Assembly: GCF_003002825.1 (NCBI RefSeq)
Contig: NZ_PVTE01000027.1
Location: 18,057 to 82,056, forward strand
Length of the DNA stretch: 64,000 nucleotides
Direction of reading: 5' to 3'
From: Spirosoma oryzae
Lineage (GTDB): Bacteria > Bacteroidota > Bacteroidia > Cytophagales > Spirosomataceae
The position numbers were made by a program, and so were the translations under genes. The notes beneath the pieces are model-generated. The model had not been told where the DNA came from. It saw only the letters and a program-made list of their open reading frames with translations, and made no database searches. Below are positions 1 through 9,206 of this stretch, piece after piece (within the stretch, counting starts at the first letter, position 1; each line of letters starts with the position of its first letter).

Positions 1-435
1 TCATGGACGCGGGTAGTATTAGCAAAGCATTTACCCGACGTGCCCTGAAGGAGTTGAAACGACTACCTGTTTATTTGAAGAAAGCACCTACTTCCTCGCA
101 GGCCCGCTAGCACCGATATAGCCGAATGTTGGGTGGCCCGGCCAAAAGGCAAAGTGTGCTTGCCGTTCTCGGCCGACACAAGACGTATTTCGGACAGGGC
201 AGTTTTGAGACTCGTTGTGTGGCCTCGGTTGACAAAATAAACACTTGAGTTGGAGAGCTTTTTGGGGTGCCTGGGACAGGGGAAACGTTACGGTTAGGAA
301 GCCCAGAACGTAGCGGCTGACACGAGAAACACCCCTCTAGTTGGACGTGACAGGTTGAACGGGTTACTTGCAATAGGGTATTAGGCAAGATTGAATAAAG
401 CGAATTTCAGGCGTTGTTTTTCGTAGTTTTGGTGG
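1..435. repeat. Non-coding strip with three degenerate ~85 bp repeats
   Basis: No convincing gene lies here; the antisense reading frame at 107-388 is low complexity and resembles nothing I know. The strip holds three spaced cores: GTTGGGT at 128-134, GTTGTGT at 214-220 and GTTAGGA at 293-299, about 80-86 bp apart. They are followed by variants of GGCCTCGGTTGACA or GGCTGACACGAGAA and preceded by GACAGGG-type stretches. The same family recurs at 18554-18775 and 22378-22470, upstream of the small cassette-like genes. The cores resemble the GTTRRRY core of integron attC sites, but I see no paired 5' box here. Confidence 0.5.
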
Positions 436-1285
436 ATGGACACAGGTATTTACATTCCCATTGTTTCGGATTACGGCTTTAAAGCCACCTTTGGGAATGA
501 AGCCGACAGCTTATTCCTTCGTACGGCGTTGCAGGCACTAATCAAATCTGAGACGCCCATTCAGGAAGTCCGTTTCGATAAGAATGTGTTTGAAGCACTG
601 ACCATCGACAGTCGGAGTGGTATTTTTGATTTAGCCTGTACGGATGAAAACGGTAGTCAGTTCATCGTGGAAATGCAGTTGGGCTTAGCTCCGCATTTTG
701 TGCAGCGCATGAACCGCGACGGCGGACCGTTTTTACGCCTTGCATAAGTTCAACACGGTGGTGGAGCGGGGTGAGTTTGATTATGCCAACCTGCCTAGAA
801 TTTACGCAATTGCCATTTTAGCGAAGAACATTCTACCAACGGCTCATTTTCATACGGTTGCCAACTTGAGGAGCGAACAAGGTGAAATCATTGATACTCA
901 GATGACGTTTATTACCGTAGAATTAGCTAAATTTAACAAGCAAGTAGTTGAAATAGAGACCGATTTAGAAAAGCTGGTATACACGATGAAAACGCTCCAC
1001 ACAACCGAACCCACTCAGTATCCGGCTTTCTGGAACGAGGAATGGCTCAAGCGAGCCATTGACGAGTTGGACACGCGAAAAATGACTCCGGAGGAGAGGG
1101 CTTATTTCGCTCGTGTGACAGCGGCCAATGCTGAAGCGGTCAAGGCCGAGAAGAAACGGATTGAAGAGGTAAAAATATCTGCCATCCAAAATGCCTTACA
1201 AGAGGGCTTACCAATTGATTTGATTGCTCGAATCAATAGTGTAAGTATTAGCAGTGCAAAAAACATGGTAATAAGCATAAAGTAG
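436..1285 (+). pseudogene. Rpn/PDDEXK_2-family recombination-promoting nuclease or transposase, frameshifted
   Basis: The two halves, 436-747 and 740-1285, together make one protein of the Rpn / PD-(D/E)XK nuclease family transposase type (PDDEXK_2). The N-terminal half opens with IYIPIVSDYGFKATFGN and holds the core strands FDLACTDENG and FIVEMQLG. The C-terminal half has HKFNTVVERGEFDYANLP, then a charged helical region and a tail resembling EGLPIDLIARI. The family acts as Mg-dependent DNA endonucleases that promote RecA-independent recombination. The frame breaks at 714-729, where a 16-base GC-rich hairpin sequence is inserted. Removing it gives the contiguous frame QRMN-FYALHKFN, the expected family sequence. 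The gene is AT-richer than the core genes and is followed by a decayed attC-like site. It is inactive unless the insert is bypassed. Confidence 0.8.
714..729 (+). repeat. 16-bp GC-rich micro-insert, copy 1
   Basis: The sequence CCGCGACGGCGGACCG can form a CCGC/GCGG hairpin with a 4-nt loop. It interrupts the Rpn-family gene and shifts the frame by +1; excision in this register restores the ORF. It matches 16 of 16 bases at 59287-59302 in icmF and 13 of 16 in the two inserts of the IS110 transposase (19744-19759 and, inverted, 20631-20646). Confidence 0.7.
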
Positions 1286-1330
1286 ACAGCTTCTCGGTGA
1301 CTGGAAGCATGTCCCGAAGAAAAGTTTACA

Positions 1331-1408
1331 GCCCAACCAAGCAAGGGTATACAGGTTGAAGCAACGTAGTGAAATAAGCTGACTCGTTCACCATCAGCCC
1401 TTGTGGGT
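1331..1408 (+). repeat. Decayed attC-like site downstream of the Rpn gene
   Basis: A 5' box GCCCAAC (1331-1337) is followed by AAGGG, and further on by CCATCAGCCCTTGTGGGTG, resembling the 3' half of the sites at 21189 and 23024-23111. The terminal GTTRRRY box reads GTGGGTG, and the usual GGTC spacer before it is missing, so the site looks partly deleted. It lies 3' of the gene in the same orientation, as an attC should. Confidence 0.4.
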
Positions 1409-1434
1409 GTAGTCGCCGTCTTGTCAACCCGCCT

Positions 1435-2616
1435 TTGAAACAGGTCCTTATTGTAGCCATCGCCAGTCTGCTTGTCATGTGCCGGATAAGCAGCGAGTTG
1501 CCCAAACCAGCCGGGCCACCACCACGCTTTCTCATCACCAAACCCGGTGTGTACGACGGCAAAGCAATGGGCGTATCACCGGGCGACACCGTGGGTGTAC
1601 AGGCGGGGGAATACACATACTTCCGGTTCCGGAACTTTATCGGCAGCGCCAGTAAGCCTATTGTTTTCGTTAACTACGGCGGACTTGTCCGGGTCCATTC
1701 GCCGGTGGCGCAGCTCAGCAATGTCACTTTCGCAGCCTCGCGCTACGTGGTGCTGAATGGGCAGGGTGATGCGCAGACGGATTACGGCTTTCGCATCTCC
1801 GCGCCGGCCCCCGGTGTCAGCGCGCTGGCGATTGGCGGGAAGAGTTCAGACGTCGACGTCCATCACATTGAAATTGATACGGCGGGGTTTGCCGGTATCA
1901 TGGCGAAGACCGATCCGGCCGTCAACGATTCCAGCACCTGGCGGGGGCATTTTACGATGTATAACGTGTCGATTCACCACAACTACGTACACAACACGCG
2001 GGGCGAAGGTCTGTACATCGGCAATTCATTCTGGAACGAAGGCATTACCAGCACCATCACCGTGTTTCCCCACGAAATCGTTGGCCTGAGCATTCACCAC
2101 AACCGCACCGAACGAACGGGCTGCGAAGGCATTCAGTACGCCTGCGCGCCTAACAGTCAGGTCTATCACAATCAGGTCAGTCAGACGGGTTTGTCGCCCT
2201 TCGCCAAGTTTCAGGATAATGGCGTTCAGATCGGCGGGGGCGTGTCCGGCTCGTTTACCGACAACGAAATCAGCGACGCGCCGGGCGTGGGGTTGATTAT
2301 CGTTGGACATCGGGGACCGCTGACCGTGCATAACAATCTGATTAGTCGGGTGGGTGCCTGCGGTGTGTTTGTCGACACGCGGCCCGGTTCAGTACCCGGC
2401 GCGACGATTGCCTTTACGAACTGTACGGTCGACACTGAGCGGAAGACGGCTTTCCGCTTCTACAACCGCGATCAGCGCAACGATGTGACGAGCTGCGTGA
2501 TTCGTAGCCAGACACCATTCGACCTGACCGACGGCATTCCCCCGATAATCAACGAAAACAACGTTTTGGGATCGGGGACTGTCCCACCGGGCGTCGGTTT
2601 TATGAAGCCGGATTAA
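1435..2616 (+). CDS. Right-handed parallel beta-helix lipoprotein
   Basis: This 393-aa protein has a hydrophobic N-terminus ending in a lipobox-like LLVMC (cysteine about residue 16), so it is probably a lipoprotein. The body is a repetitive beta-helix of the pectate-lyase/NosD-like type: short strands such as VDVHHIEIDTAGFAGIMAK, LSIHHNRTERTGCEGIQ and LTVHNNLISRVGACGVFV recur every 20-30 residues. These folds bind or cleave acidic polysaccharides; a catalytic triad could not be assigned. The start is a TTG without an obvious ribosome site, only some 25 bp after the decayed attC-like sequence. The native 5' end may therefore have been replaced; an in-frame alternative would remove the signal peptide. 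Confidence 0.7.
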   Translation: MKQVLIVAIASLLVMCRISSELPKPAGPPPRFLITKPGVYDGKAMGVSPGDTVGVQAGEYTYFRFRNFIGSASKPIVFVNYGGLVRVHSPVAQLSNVTFAASRYVVLNGQGDAQTDYGFRISAPAPGVSALAIGGKSSDVDVHHIEIDTAGFAGIMAKTDPAVNDSSTWRGHFTMYNVSIHHNYVHNTRGEGLYIGNSFWNEGITSTITVFPHEIVGLSIHHNRTERTGCEGIQYACAPNSQVYHNQVSQTGLSPFAKFQDNGVQIGGGVSGSFTDNEISDAPGVGLIIVGHRGPLTVHNNLISRVGACGVFVDTRPGSVPGATIAFTNCTVDTERKTAFRFYNRDQRNDVTSCVIRSQTPFDLTDGIPPIINENNVLGSGTVPPGVGFMKPD

Positions 2617-2641
2617 TTGGGGAGCTGATTGATTAATATCC

Positions 2642-2680
2642 AGGAGTTAGGCCGCGCCACGGTGGCCCAGCCTAACTCCT
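2642..2680. terminator. Hairpin after the beta-helix gene
   Basis: An 11-bp perfect inverted repeat (2642-2652 with 2670-2680) lies 25 bp past the stop codon. No clear T-run follows, so it may be a weak terminator or an mRNA-stabilising stem. Confidence 0.45.
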
Positions 2681-2748
2681 AGGTCTGTGTAGTATATAGT
2701 TAGTATTTCAGGGGTTTTGCTTGCGATGCTATTTACAGGCCTTTTCTA

Positions 2749-2814
2749 CCCCTAAATCCCCTGAAGGGGACTTTGTTCATGAGCGAGCAAAGTCCCCTCC
2801 AGGGGATTTAGGGG
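2749..2814. repeat. 27-bp-arm palindrome of the CCCCTAAATCCCCTG family
   Basis: The arms 2749-2775 and 2788-2814 are complementary apart from one mismatch. Half-copies of the same sequence occur near 63772-63796 at the window end. It is a non-coding palindrome of the REP/MITE kind, between two genes transcribed toward each other. Confidence 0.75.
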
Positions 2815-2900
2815 TAAACGAACTTACCTATTAAGCCAGGTAACCAACACTAATAGAAACCGATACAAGTCACGTCAGTTAGGGAAGACCGGACGTGGTA

Positions 2901-4043
2901 CTACGACACGAGTTTAAGCCCATCGGCGAAAGCCTGCATCTGCGGCATCGTACCTAGACTGACACGGCACCAGTATTGCCCGTCAAATTTCCACTGCCGG
3001 ATACTGACGCCCTGCTCCATCATCCGCGAGACAAAGTCTTCGCCTTTCATTCGGATCGGGAACATGACGAAGTTGGCACCCGACGGCAGCGGTTCGTAAT
3101 TATGCTGCTTCAGCACACCGTACAGGTAGTCTTTCGATTCCTTGGTCTTACCCAGCGAGTACTTGATGAATTCTTTATCCTGTAAACTCGCCATAGCCGC
3201 CCGCAAGGTCGTCATGCTAAGCCCACTGCCGCCCGTCGAGAACTTACCGATCTGCTCGACCAGTTCGGGTTTGGCAAGGAGGTAACCGGTCCGCAGACCG
3301 GCAAAGCCATGTACTTTCGAGAATGTCCGGGTAACGATCACGTTCGCGCCTTTCCGAACCAGATCGACCATGGAATACGCCTTCGGATCGGGCGTGTAGT
3401 CGATGTAGGCTTCATCGACCAGAATCGGTGTTTTCGAGCCGACCGCTTCGCAGAACGCCCGCAGCTTGGCCGGGTCGACAGTGATGGCGGTAGGATTGTT
3501 CGGGTTACACAGGTAGACCATGCCCGTCTGACTGCCGACCCGCTCATTGAGTTTGTTCAGGTTAATGTCGTAGCCGTCGGCTGCTACCAGCGGTACCCGG
3601 TCCATCGTGATGCCGTGTTTAACAGCCGCGCGGGGCAATTGATCGAAGGTCGGGTCGGGAGCCACAATCGTCCGGCCGGCATTGGGCCGGTAGGCAGCCC
3701 AGAGCGAAGCCGCCGTCAGCAGTTCGCCGGAGCCAGCGCCCAGCAGCACGCATTCTTCGGGAACGCCTTCCGTGTCGGCCACCAGCTTCCGAAACTGCTT
3801 CGCGTACTCCATCGCGTACAGGTACCCGTCGGGAGCCGCTTCCGTGATTACTTTCAACGCTTTGGGCGACGGGCCGTATGGATTTTCGTTAGCCGACAGG
3901 CGGGCTTTCAGGGCCGCTTTCTTACCGGGTTCCAGCCACAGCGCCGGATCGCCCTCGGGTTCACAGAAAGCAGCGGGTGCAGCCGCCAAACTCAGGCCAG
4001 ATAACAAACTGGTACGGAGCCAGTCGCGACGATTGAATGCCAT
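2901..4043 (-). CDS. Tat-exported histidinol-phosphate aminotransferase-like PLP enzyme
   Basis: This 380-aa fold-type I class I/II aminotransferase is most like HisC. Seen: NPNNPT, a cofactor-binding Asp in ILVDEAYIDY, the PLP-binding lysine in TRTFSKVHGFAGLRTGY, and a C-terminal arginine region (WCRVSLGT). The N-terminus FNRRDWLRTS followed by a hydrophobic, alanine-rich stretch fits a twin-arginine signal, so the folded PLP enzyme is probably exported. Biosynthetic HisC lacks such a leader. Its substrate is unknown; it stands alone and is not part of a his operon. The start ATG at 4043 is supported by the leader. Confidence 0.85.
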   Translation of the reverse strand: MAFNRRDWLRTSLLSGLSLAAAPAAFCEPEGDPALWLEPGKKAALKARLSANENPYGPSPKALKVITEAAPDGYLYAMEYAKQFRKLVADTEGVPEECVLLGAGSGELLTAASLWAAYRPNAGRTIVAPDPTFDQLPRAAVKHGITMDRVPLVAADGYDINLNKLNERVGSQTGMVYLCNPNNPTAITVDPAKLRAFCEAVGSKTPILVDEAYIDYTPDPKAYSMVDLVRKGANVIVTRTFSKVHGFAGLRTGYLLAKPELVEQIGKFSTGGSGLSMTTLRAAMASLQDKEFIKYSLGKTKESKDYLYGVLKQHNYEPLPSGANFVMFPIRMKGEDFVSRMMEQGVSIRQWKFDGQYWCRVSLGTMPQMQAFADGLKLVS

Positions 4044-4386
4044 AGCGGAACAGGGGTTGGGATGTATTTTTGGTTGATCTACGGCAATTTACTGCGCATT
4101 TCTGATCGCTTGGCCAACCTAGACCCAACTTTTTAATTATTTCGACAATCTATTTTTTTAATACAATTAATTATACAATCAGTCAATTTATCCAAATATT
4201 ATTTTAACAAATAAGCATACACTAGCATAGTGACTAATCCAAGTTGCTACACATGGGGTTACCCCCGGTCCCGATCGAAAGGCAAATTTTTTTCCGGCTA
4301 TTCTGAATAGATACACTTGCATCTCTGTAGGATTACATACATTTTTGGCCCTATTTTTAATCATTTTCTAACCTAGACTCTTCTTT
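4044..4386. promoter_or_regulatory. AT-rich divergent promoter region before susC
   Basis: This 343-bp region has much lower GC than its flanks and separates the divergent aminotransferase and SusC genes. TTG at 4317-4319 and TACATTTTTG at 4338-4347 resemble the Bacteroidetes -33/-7 elements (TTTG ... TAnnTTTG) with suitable spacing, about 40 bp upstream of the susC start. No hairpin or riboswitch-like fold was recognised. Confidence 0.4.
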
Positions 4387-7300
4387 ATGAACAGATTTGT
4401 ACGCAGCTTTTTCCTGCTGCTACTGGTGCTTCTGCGTCCTGATGCCTGGGCGCAGGACCGCACGATCACCGGCCGGGTAACGTCCCAGGGCGACAACGAT
4501 CCCATCCCCGGTGCCAGCGTCGTCGTCCTGGGTACGTCGCGCGGCACGACGACCGACGTCAACGGTACGTTCCAGATTCAGGCCGACCGGGGACAGGTGC
4601 TGCGAGTCAGCTTCATCGGTGCCACATCGCAGGACGTAACCGTAGGAAATGCCACCGCGCTCAACATCAGTCTCGCGCAGGAAACCAACGCCCTCAACGA
4701 AGTCGTCGTCACCGCGCTCGGCATCAAGCGGGAAAAGCGACAGCTGGGCTATGCCGTTACGGAAGTGGGCGGTCAGGACCTGGCCCAGACCCAGCGCGAC
4801 AATTTCCTGAACGCGCTACAGGGGCGGGTCGCCGGCGTACAGGTCGCCACCACGAGTGGGTTACCGGGTTCGTCGTCGCAGGTAATTATCCGGGGCATCA
4901 ACTCGCTTAGCGGCAACAACCAGCCGCTTTTCGTGATCGACGGGATGCCGATCAGCAACCGTACGGCAGAAAGCAGCAGCTTTGTGGCCTCAAAGAATTC
5001 AAGCACATCGTTTGAGAACCGAACCGTCGATTTCAGCAACCGGGCGCAGGACATCAACCCGAATGATATCGAGAACATTACCATTCTGAAAGGACCGGAA
5101 GCGGCTGCCCTCTACGGCGTGGAAGCGGCCAACGGTGCGGTGGTCATTACGACCAAGAAAGGCCGAAACGGTAAAGGAACGATATCGTACACCAACAGCT
5201 TTACCTGGCAAAGTATCAACCGGAGCCGGTTGCCTCAGGTACAGCAGCTATATAGTCAGGGCAGCAACGGTGTATCGCAGAACAACACCTTCAACTATTT
5301 CGGTCCCGCTTACGCCGAAGGCACCCAGCTTTACGACAACGTCAACGGCTTCCTGCAAACGGGCATGGGGCAGCGGCACAACCTGTCGTTCGACGGGGGT
5401 ACCGATCGGTATACGTTCCGACTGTCGGGCGGCTACACCAGTTCGGGCGGGGTCATTCCGACGACGCGCTATAACCGCCTGAACCTGACCCTGGCCGGAA
5501 CGGCTAAAATCAGCGATAAACTAAGCGCGGAAGCTACACTTCAGTACATCAACACCGCCAATACGAAAGTGTCGAAGGGGAGCAACAGTTTCCTGCTCGG
5601 TATGCTGTTGTGGCCGCAGTCTTCCGACATGAGCGACTACCTCAACCCCGACGGAACGCGCCGGTTGATTACCGGTAATGCCGAAATCGAGAACCCTTAT
5701 TTCGACGTCAACAAAAATGAGTTGCGTGACAAGGGCGATCGGGCCATTACCAATATTGGCCTGAGTTATACAGCTACCGATTGGCTGAGTTTCAGTGGCC
5801 GCGTCGGACTCGACGTTTATTCGACGCAGTACCTGATTAAATACCATCCCGAATCGAACCGGTCGGGCGGTACCATCGGCGGTTCACTCGACCAATCGAC
5901 TGACAATAACCGGACGCTGACGGTACAGTATTTTGCCACGGCCAAAAAGCAGTTCAACAAACTAAGCACCTCGTTCCGGGTGGGGCAGGCGCTTTACGAC
6001 TATACGTACAACGCCCTGTCGGCGCGCGGGGAAAAATTCCTCGACCCGAATTTCACCAGCATCAACAACACCGACCCACTGACGCAGAAAACCTTGTCGG
6101 TCCTACAGCAACGGCGACTCTTCGGCGTCTTCGGCGACGTTACGCTGGGCTACAACGACCTGTTGTTCCTGACCGTGACGGGCCGTAACGACTGGAGCAG
6201 CACCTTCCCTACCGAAAGCCGGTCGTTTTTCTACCCGTCGGCATCGGCCAGCTTTGTCTTTACCGAGCTGGTGCCGCAGGGGCGCTTCCGGAACGCACTC
6301 AGCTACGGTAAGTTCCGCATCTCGATGGCGCAGGTCGGTAAGGAAGCTCCCGTCTATGCGACCTCGCAGGCCTACGAAAACCAGACGACCACGGGTGGCG
6401 GATTCAGCTATGGATTCACAGCTCCCAACCCCTTCCTGGTCCCAGAGAAAGTCAATTCGTTCGAAACGGGGGTGGAGTTGAAGTTCTTTAACGGCCGGCT
6501 GGGTCTCGACGCAGCGTATTACCGCACCAAGAGCACGAACCAGATCATTCAGAACCTGCGGATCAGCTACGGAACGGGCTTTATCCTGAAAACGATCAAC
6601 ACCGGCGACCTCTGGAACGATGGTGTCGAACTCTCGCTTAACGCCGAGCCGGTCCGGACGGGGCTGTTCAGCTGGAACACGACGGTTAACTTCACCAAAA
6701 CCAACAGCCGGCTGCTGAGTCTGCCTAGCGGCCTGTCGGAATACTACAACTCCGATACCTGGGTGTACCGCAACGTGCGGAACGGTGCCCGTGTGAACAG
6801 CCCACTAACAACGCTGACCGGCGATACCTACGTGCGCAACAGCAACGGCGCGATCCTGATCAACCCGCAAACGGGGTTGCCCTACGTGGAAACGTCGTGG
6901 AAAGTGGTGGGCAACCGCAACCCGGACTTCCAGATGGGCTTCTTGAACTCGTTTACGGTTAAAAACAACCTGACGCTTAGCTTCCTGTTCGACATCCGGA
7001 AAGGTGGCGACGTCTACAACGCGACGGAATCGTTTCTGTACCGGCAGGGCCTGAGCCGCAACACACTCGACCGGCAAACACCCCGCACCTTCGACGGCGT
7101 TCTGAAAGACGGGCTGGAAAACACGGCTACGCCAACGCCGAATACCATTCAGGTCGTACCCTACTACAACAGTACCTATTACACGTCTGCCCTGGCCGAC
7201 GAGAATTTCATCGAGCGGAACATCAGTTGGGTGCGGTTGAAAGACATTACGCTGCGCTATAACCTGCCCGCGTCGCTGCTCAACCGGTCACGGGTGTTCA

Positions 7301-7479
7301 AGACGGCGAGTGTTTTCTTCACCGGCACCGATCTCTTTCTGCTGACCAACTATTCGGGTGGTGATCCGGGCGTGAACGCCAGCAATGCCGTAACGGGCGG
7401 ATCAGGTGGTTTCGGTATCGACTACGGGAACCTCCCCCTCCCCCGCACGCTGAACGTGGGCCTAAATGTCAGTTTATAG
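4387..7479 (+). CDS. SusC/RagA-family TonB-dependent outer-membrane transporter
   Basis: This 1030-aa porin imports a ligand captured by its SusD partner, powered by TonB. In order: a signal peptide (1 to about 22), a carboxypeptidase-regulatory-like domain (about 24-100, ITGRVTSQGDNDPIPGASV ... DVNGTF), a TonB-box-like EVVVTALG (about 104-111), a plug with the SusC signature LKGPEAAALYGVEAANG (about 234-250), then a long beta-barrel. Length is typical for the family. It is followed directly by susD. No anti-sigma/ECF pair or glycoside hydrolase is adjacent, so the substrate cannot be inferred. Confidence 0.95.
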   Translation: MNRFVRSFFLLLLVLLRPDAWAQDRTITGRVTSQGDNDPIPGASVVVLGTSRGTTTDVNGTFQIQADRGQVLRVSFIGATSQDVTVGNATALNISLAQETNALNEVVVTALGIKREKRQLGYAVTEVGGQDLAQTQRDNFLNALQGRVAGVQVATTSGLPGSSSQVIIRGINSLSGNNQPLFVIDGMPISNRTAESSSFVASKNSSTSFENRTVDFSNRAQDINPNDIENITILKGPEAAALYGVEAANGAVVITTKKGRNGKGTISYTNSFTWQSINRSRLPQVQQLYSQGSNGVSQNNTFNYFGPAYAEGTQLYDNVNGFLQTGMGQRHNLSFDGGTDRYTFRLSGGYTSSGGVIPTTRYNRLNLTLAGTAKISDKLSAEATLQYINTANTKVSKGSNSFLLGMLLWPQSSDMSDYLNPDGTRRLITGNAEIENPYFDVNKNELRDKGDRAITNIGLSYTATDWLSFSGRVGLDVYSTQYLIKYHPESNRSGGTIGGSLDQSTDNNRTLTVQYFATAKKQFNKLSTSFRVGQALYDYTYNALSARGEKFLDPNFTSINNTDPLTQKTLSVLQQRRLFGVFGDVTLGYNDLLFLTVTGRNDWSSTFPTESRSFFYPSASASFVFTELVPQGRFRNALSYGKFRISMAQVGKEAPVYATSQAYENQTTTGGGFSYGFTAPNPFLVPEKVNSFETGVELKFFNGRLGLDAAYYRTKSTNQIIQNLRISYGTGFILKTINTGDLWNDGVELSLNAEPVRTGLFSWNTTVNFTKTNSRLLSLPSGLSEYYNSDTWVYRNVRNGARVNSPLTTLTGDTYVRNSNGAILINPQTGLPYVETSWKVVGNRNPDFQMGFLNSFTVKNNLTLSFLFDIRKGGDVYNATESFLYRQGLSRNTLDRQTPRTFDGVLKDGLENTATPTPNTIQVVPYYNSTYYTSALADENFIERNISWVRLKDITLRYNLPASLLNRSRVFKTASVFFTGTDLFLLTNYSGGDPGVNASNAVTGGSGGFGIDYGNLPLPRTLNVGLNVSL

Positions 7480-7480
7480 T

Positions 7481-7551
7481 TTATGGTTTTCAGTTCACGG
7501 TGCCTCCGGGAAAACCCACCGTAAACCGAAAACTGAATACCGAAAACCTTA
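7481..7551. repeat. Palindromic repeat of the GTAAACCGAAAAC family
   Basis: A short inverted repeat between susC and susD: a TTTTCAGTTCACGGT-type arm, then ACCGTAAACCGAAAACTGAA. Related copies lie at about 9100-9197, 29951-30075, 38178-38207, 40533-40705, 51089-51227, 59043-59116 (inside icmF) and 62092-62150. It probably acts as an mRNA-level hairpin between the two genes. Confidence 0.65.
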
Positions 7552-7553
7552 CT

Positions 7554-9083
7554 ATGAAACGAAACTTCCTATGTCTCTTCCTGCTCAGCGGGCTGCTGCT
7601 GGCGCTGAGTAGCTGCGACAAATACCTCGACATTAACAAAAACCCCAACAACCCCGATCAGGTCGAAGCGGCCCTGCTGCTGGCACCTATCGAAGTCAAC
7701 TACGCCCTGGGGGTGCAGGTCGACGCGCGGGTTATCGGCCGGTACGTACAGAACTGGCAATCGTATCTGGCCGGCGACACCTGGGATCTGCACGGCTATG
7801 CCTCTGCATCCGACGTAGGCGGTGAACTCTGGCGCAACGTCTATTTCAAGGCGGGTCGCAATTTGATCAATCTGATCGACGACGCCCGCGCCAACCAGAA
7901 ATGGGACTACCTGGGCGTCGGGCTGGTGATGAAAGCATGGGGCTGGCAGATGCTGACCGATATACACGGTGAAATCATTCTGTCGGAAGCGTTCGATCAG
8001 GACCCGCAGAAAAACCAGTTCAACTACGATACGCAACAGGCAGCCTACGCCGAAGTGGTACGGCTGCTGAACGAAGCGATTCCCTATCTCAACCGCGCCG
8101 ACGGCCGGGTGTCACAGACACAGCTGGCCCGTGGCGACATTATGTACGCGGGTGACCGGCTCAAATGGAAGCGTTTTGCCTACGGCCTGCTGGCGATCAA
8201 CGCGCACCACCTGTCGCCCAAAAGCGGGTATGACCCGAACAAGGTCATCGCTTATGTCGACAGCGCCTTCACCAGCAATGCCGACAATGCGCTGATGCCG
8301 TTCAATGGTAACAGCACTGCCGACGCCAGCTTCTTTGGGCCTACGCGTCAGAACCTCCAGGTATACGGGCAGAGCGATTTCATGCTGCGACTGCTCGACG
8401 GCCGGATATTTACGAACGTAAAAGATCCTCGGTTATCGCAGCTGCTGGTAGCGAGTGGCGACGGCGTGTACCGGGGTCTGGTTCCCGGCGGTGGCCAATC
8501 GACCGCAGCGAGTATTCCGGCCACCGCGCGGGTGCTGAGTCCGTGGGCAACACCCCTTAACAGTATTCCAGCGGCCGGTACGACGGGTAAATACGTCTTT
8601 ACCGACAAAGGACCGTTCCCGATGATGACCTATTCGCAGCTTCAGTTCATCAAGGCCGAAGCGGCCTTCTTCAAAGGTGACAAAGCTACGGCGCTAGCCG
8701 CCTACCGCAACGGCATCAGCGCGCACCTGACATACGCGGGCGTATCGACCGCCGACCAAGCTACTTACCTGGCCAATGCCGTCGTCCTCCCGGCGGCCGG
8801 TTCGCTGACGCTCAACCAGATCATGTTGCAGAAATACATTGCGCAGTGGGGCTGGGGTTTTCTGGAACAGTGGTCCGACCTGCGCCGGTACAACTATAGC
8901 GCGGAGATATTCACCGGCTTTCAGCTTCCGCAGACCTTCGCGACGGTGAATAACGGCAAGCCGGCGCAACGGCTGCGGCCCCGCTATAACTCCGAATACG
9001 TCTGGAACATCGATGCCCTCGCAAAAATCGGCGGTCTCGAACTCGATTATCACACCAAACCCGTCTGGTTCAGCCAGCCATAA
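7554..9083 (+). CDS. SusD/RagB-family nutrient-binding outer-membrane lipoprotein
   Basis: This 509-aa protein is the surface partner of the preceding SusC. The start at 7554 is chosen because it begins a clean lipoprotein signal (MKRNFLCLFLLSG ... ALSSC, Cys about 21). The upstream in-frame extension from 7500 consists only of intergenic repeat. Seen: the mature N-terminus DKYLDINKNPNNPD, an alpha-helical TPR-like body, the region QYSQLQFIKAEAAFFKGDKA-type motif, and WSDLRRYNY near the C-terminus, all typical of SusD-like_2 proteins. Confidence 0.93.
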   Translation: MKRNFLCLFLLSGLLLALSSCDKYLDINKNPNNPDQVEAALLLAPIEVNYALGVQVDARVIGRYVQNWQSYLAGDTWDLHGYASASDVGGELWRNVYFKAGRNLINLIDDARANQKWDYLGVGLVMKAWGWQMLTDIHGEIILSEAFDQDPQKNQFNYDTQQAAYAEVVRLLNEAIPYLNRADGRVSQTQLARGDIMYAGDRLKWKRFAYGLLAINAHHLSPKSGYDPNKVIAYVDSAFTSNADNALMPFNGNSTADASFFGPTRQNLQVYGQSDFMLRLLDGRIFTNVKDPRLSQLLVASGDGVYRGLVPGGGQSTAASIPATARVLSPWATPLNSIPAAGTTGKYVFTDKGPFPMMTYSQLQFIKAEAAFFKGDKATALAAYRNGISAHLTYAGVSTADQATYLANAVVLPAAGSLTLNQIMLQKYIAQWGWGFLEQWSDLRRYNYSAEIFTGFQLPQTFATVNNGKPAQRLRPRYNSEYVWNIDALAKIGGLELDYHTKPVWFSQP

Positions 9084-9099
9084 ATCCGGCGTTCGGGCT

Positions 9100-9197
9100 A
9101 CGGTATTCGGTTTACAGTTTTCAGTCTATCACCAGTAAGTGACACAGGACTGGCCGCAAAACCGTAAACCGAATACCGTAGACTGTAAACCATAAAT
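9100..9197. repeat. Palindromic repeat of the GTAAACCGAATACC family
   Basis: GGTATTCGGTTTACAGTTTT is followed about 60 bp later by its imperfect complement AACCGTAAACCGAATACC. It fills the gap between susD and the DUF4397 gene. Confidence 0.7.
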
Positions 9198-9206
9198 CAA
9201 ATTTCA

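Noticed and set aside
1..430. CRISPR array from regularly spaced repeats
   Set aside because: The spaced units at 128-385 and 18554-18775 are too diverged (well below identity expected of CRISPR repeats) and no cas gene lies nearby.
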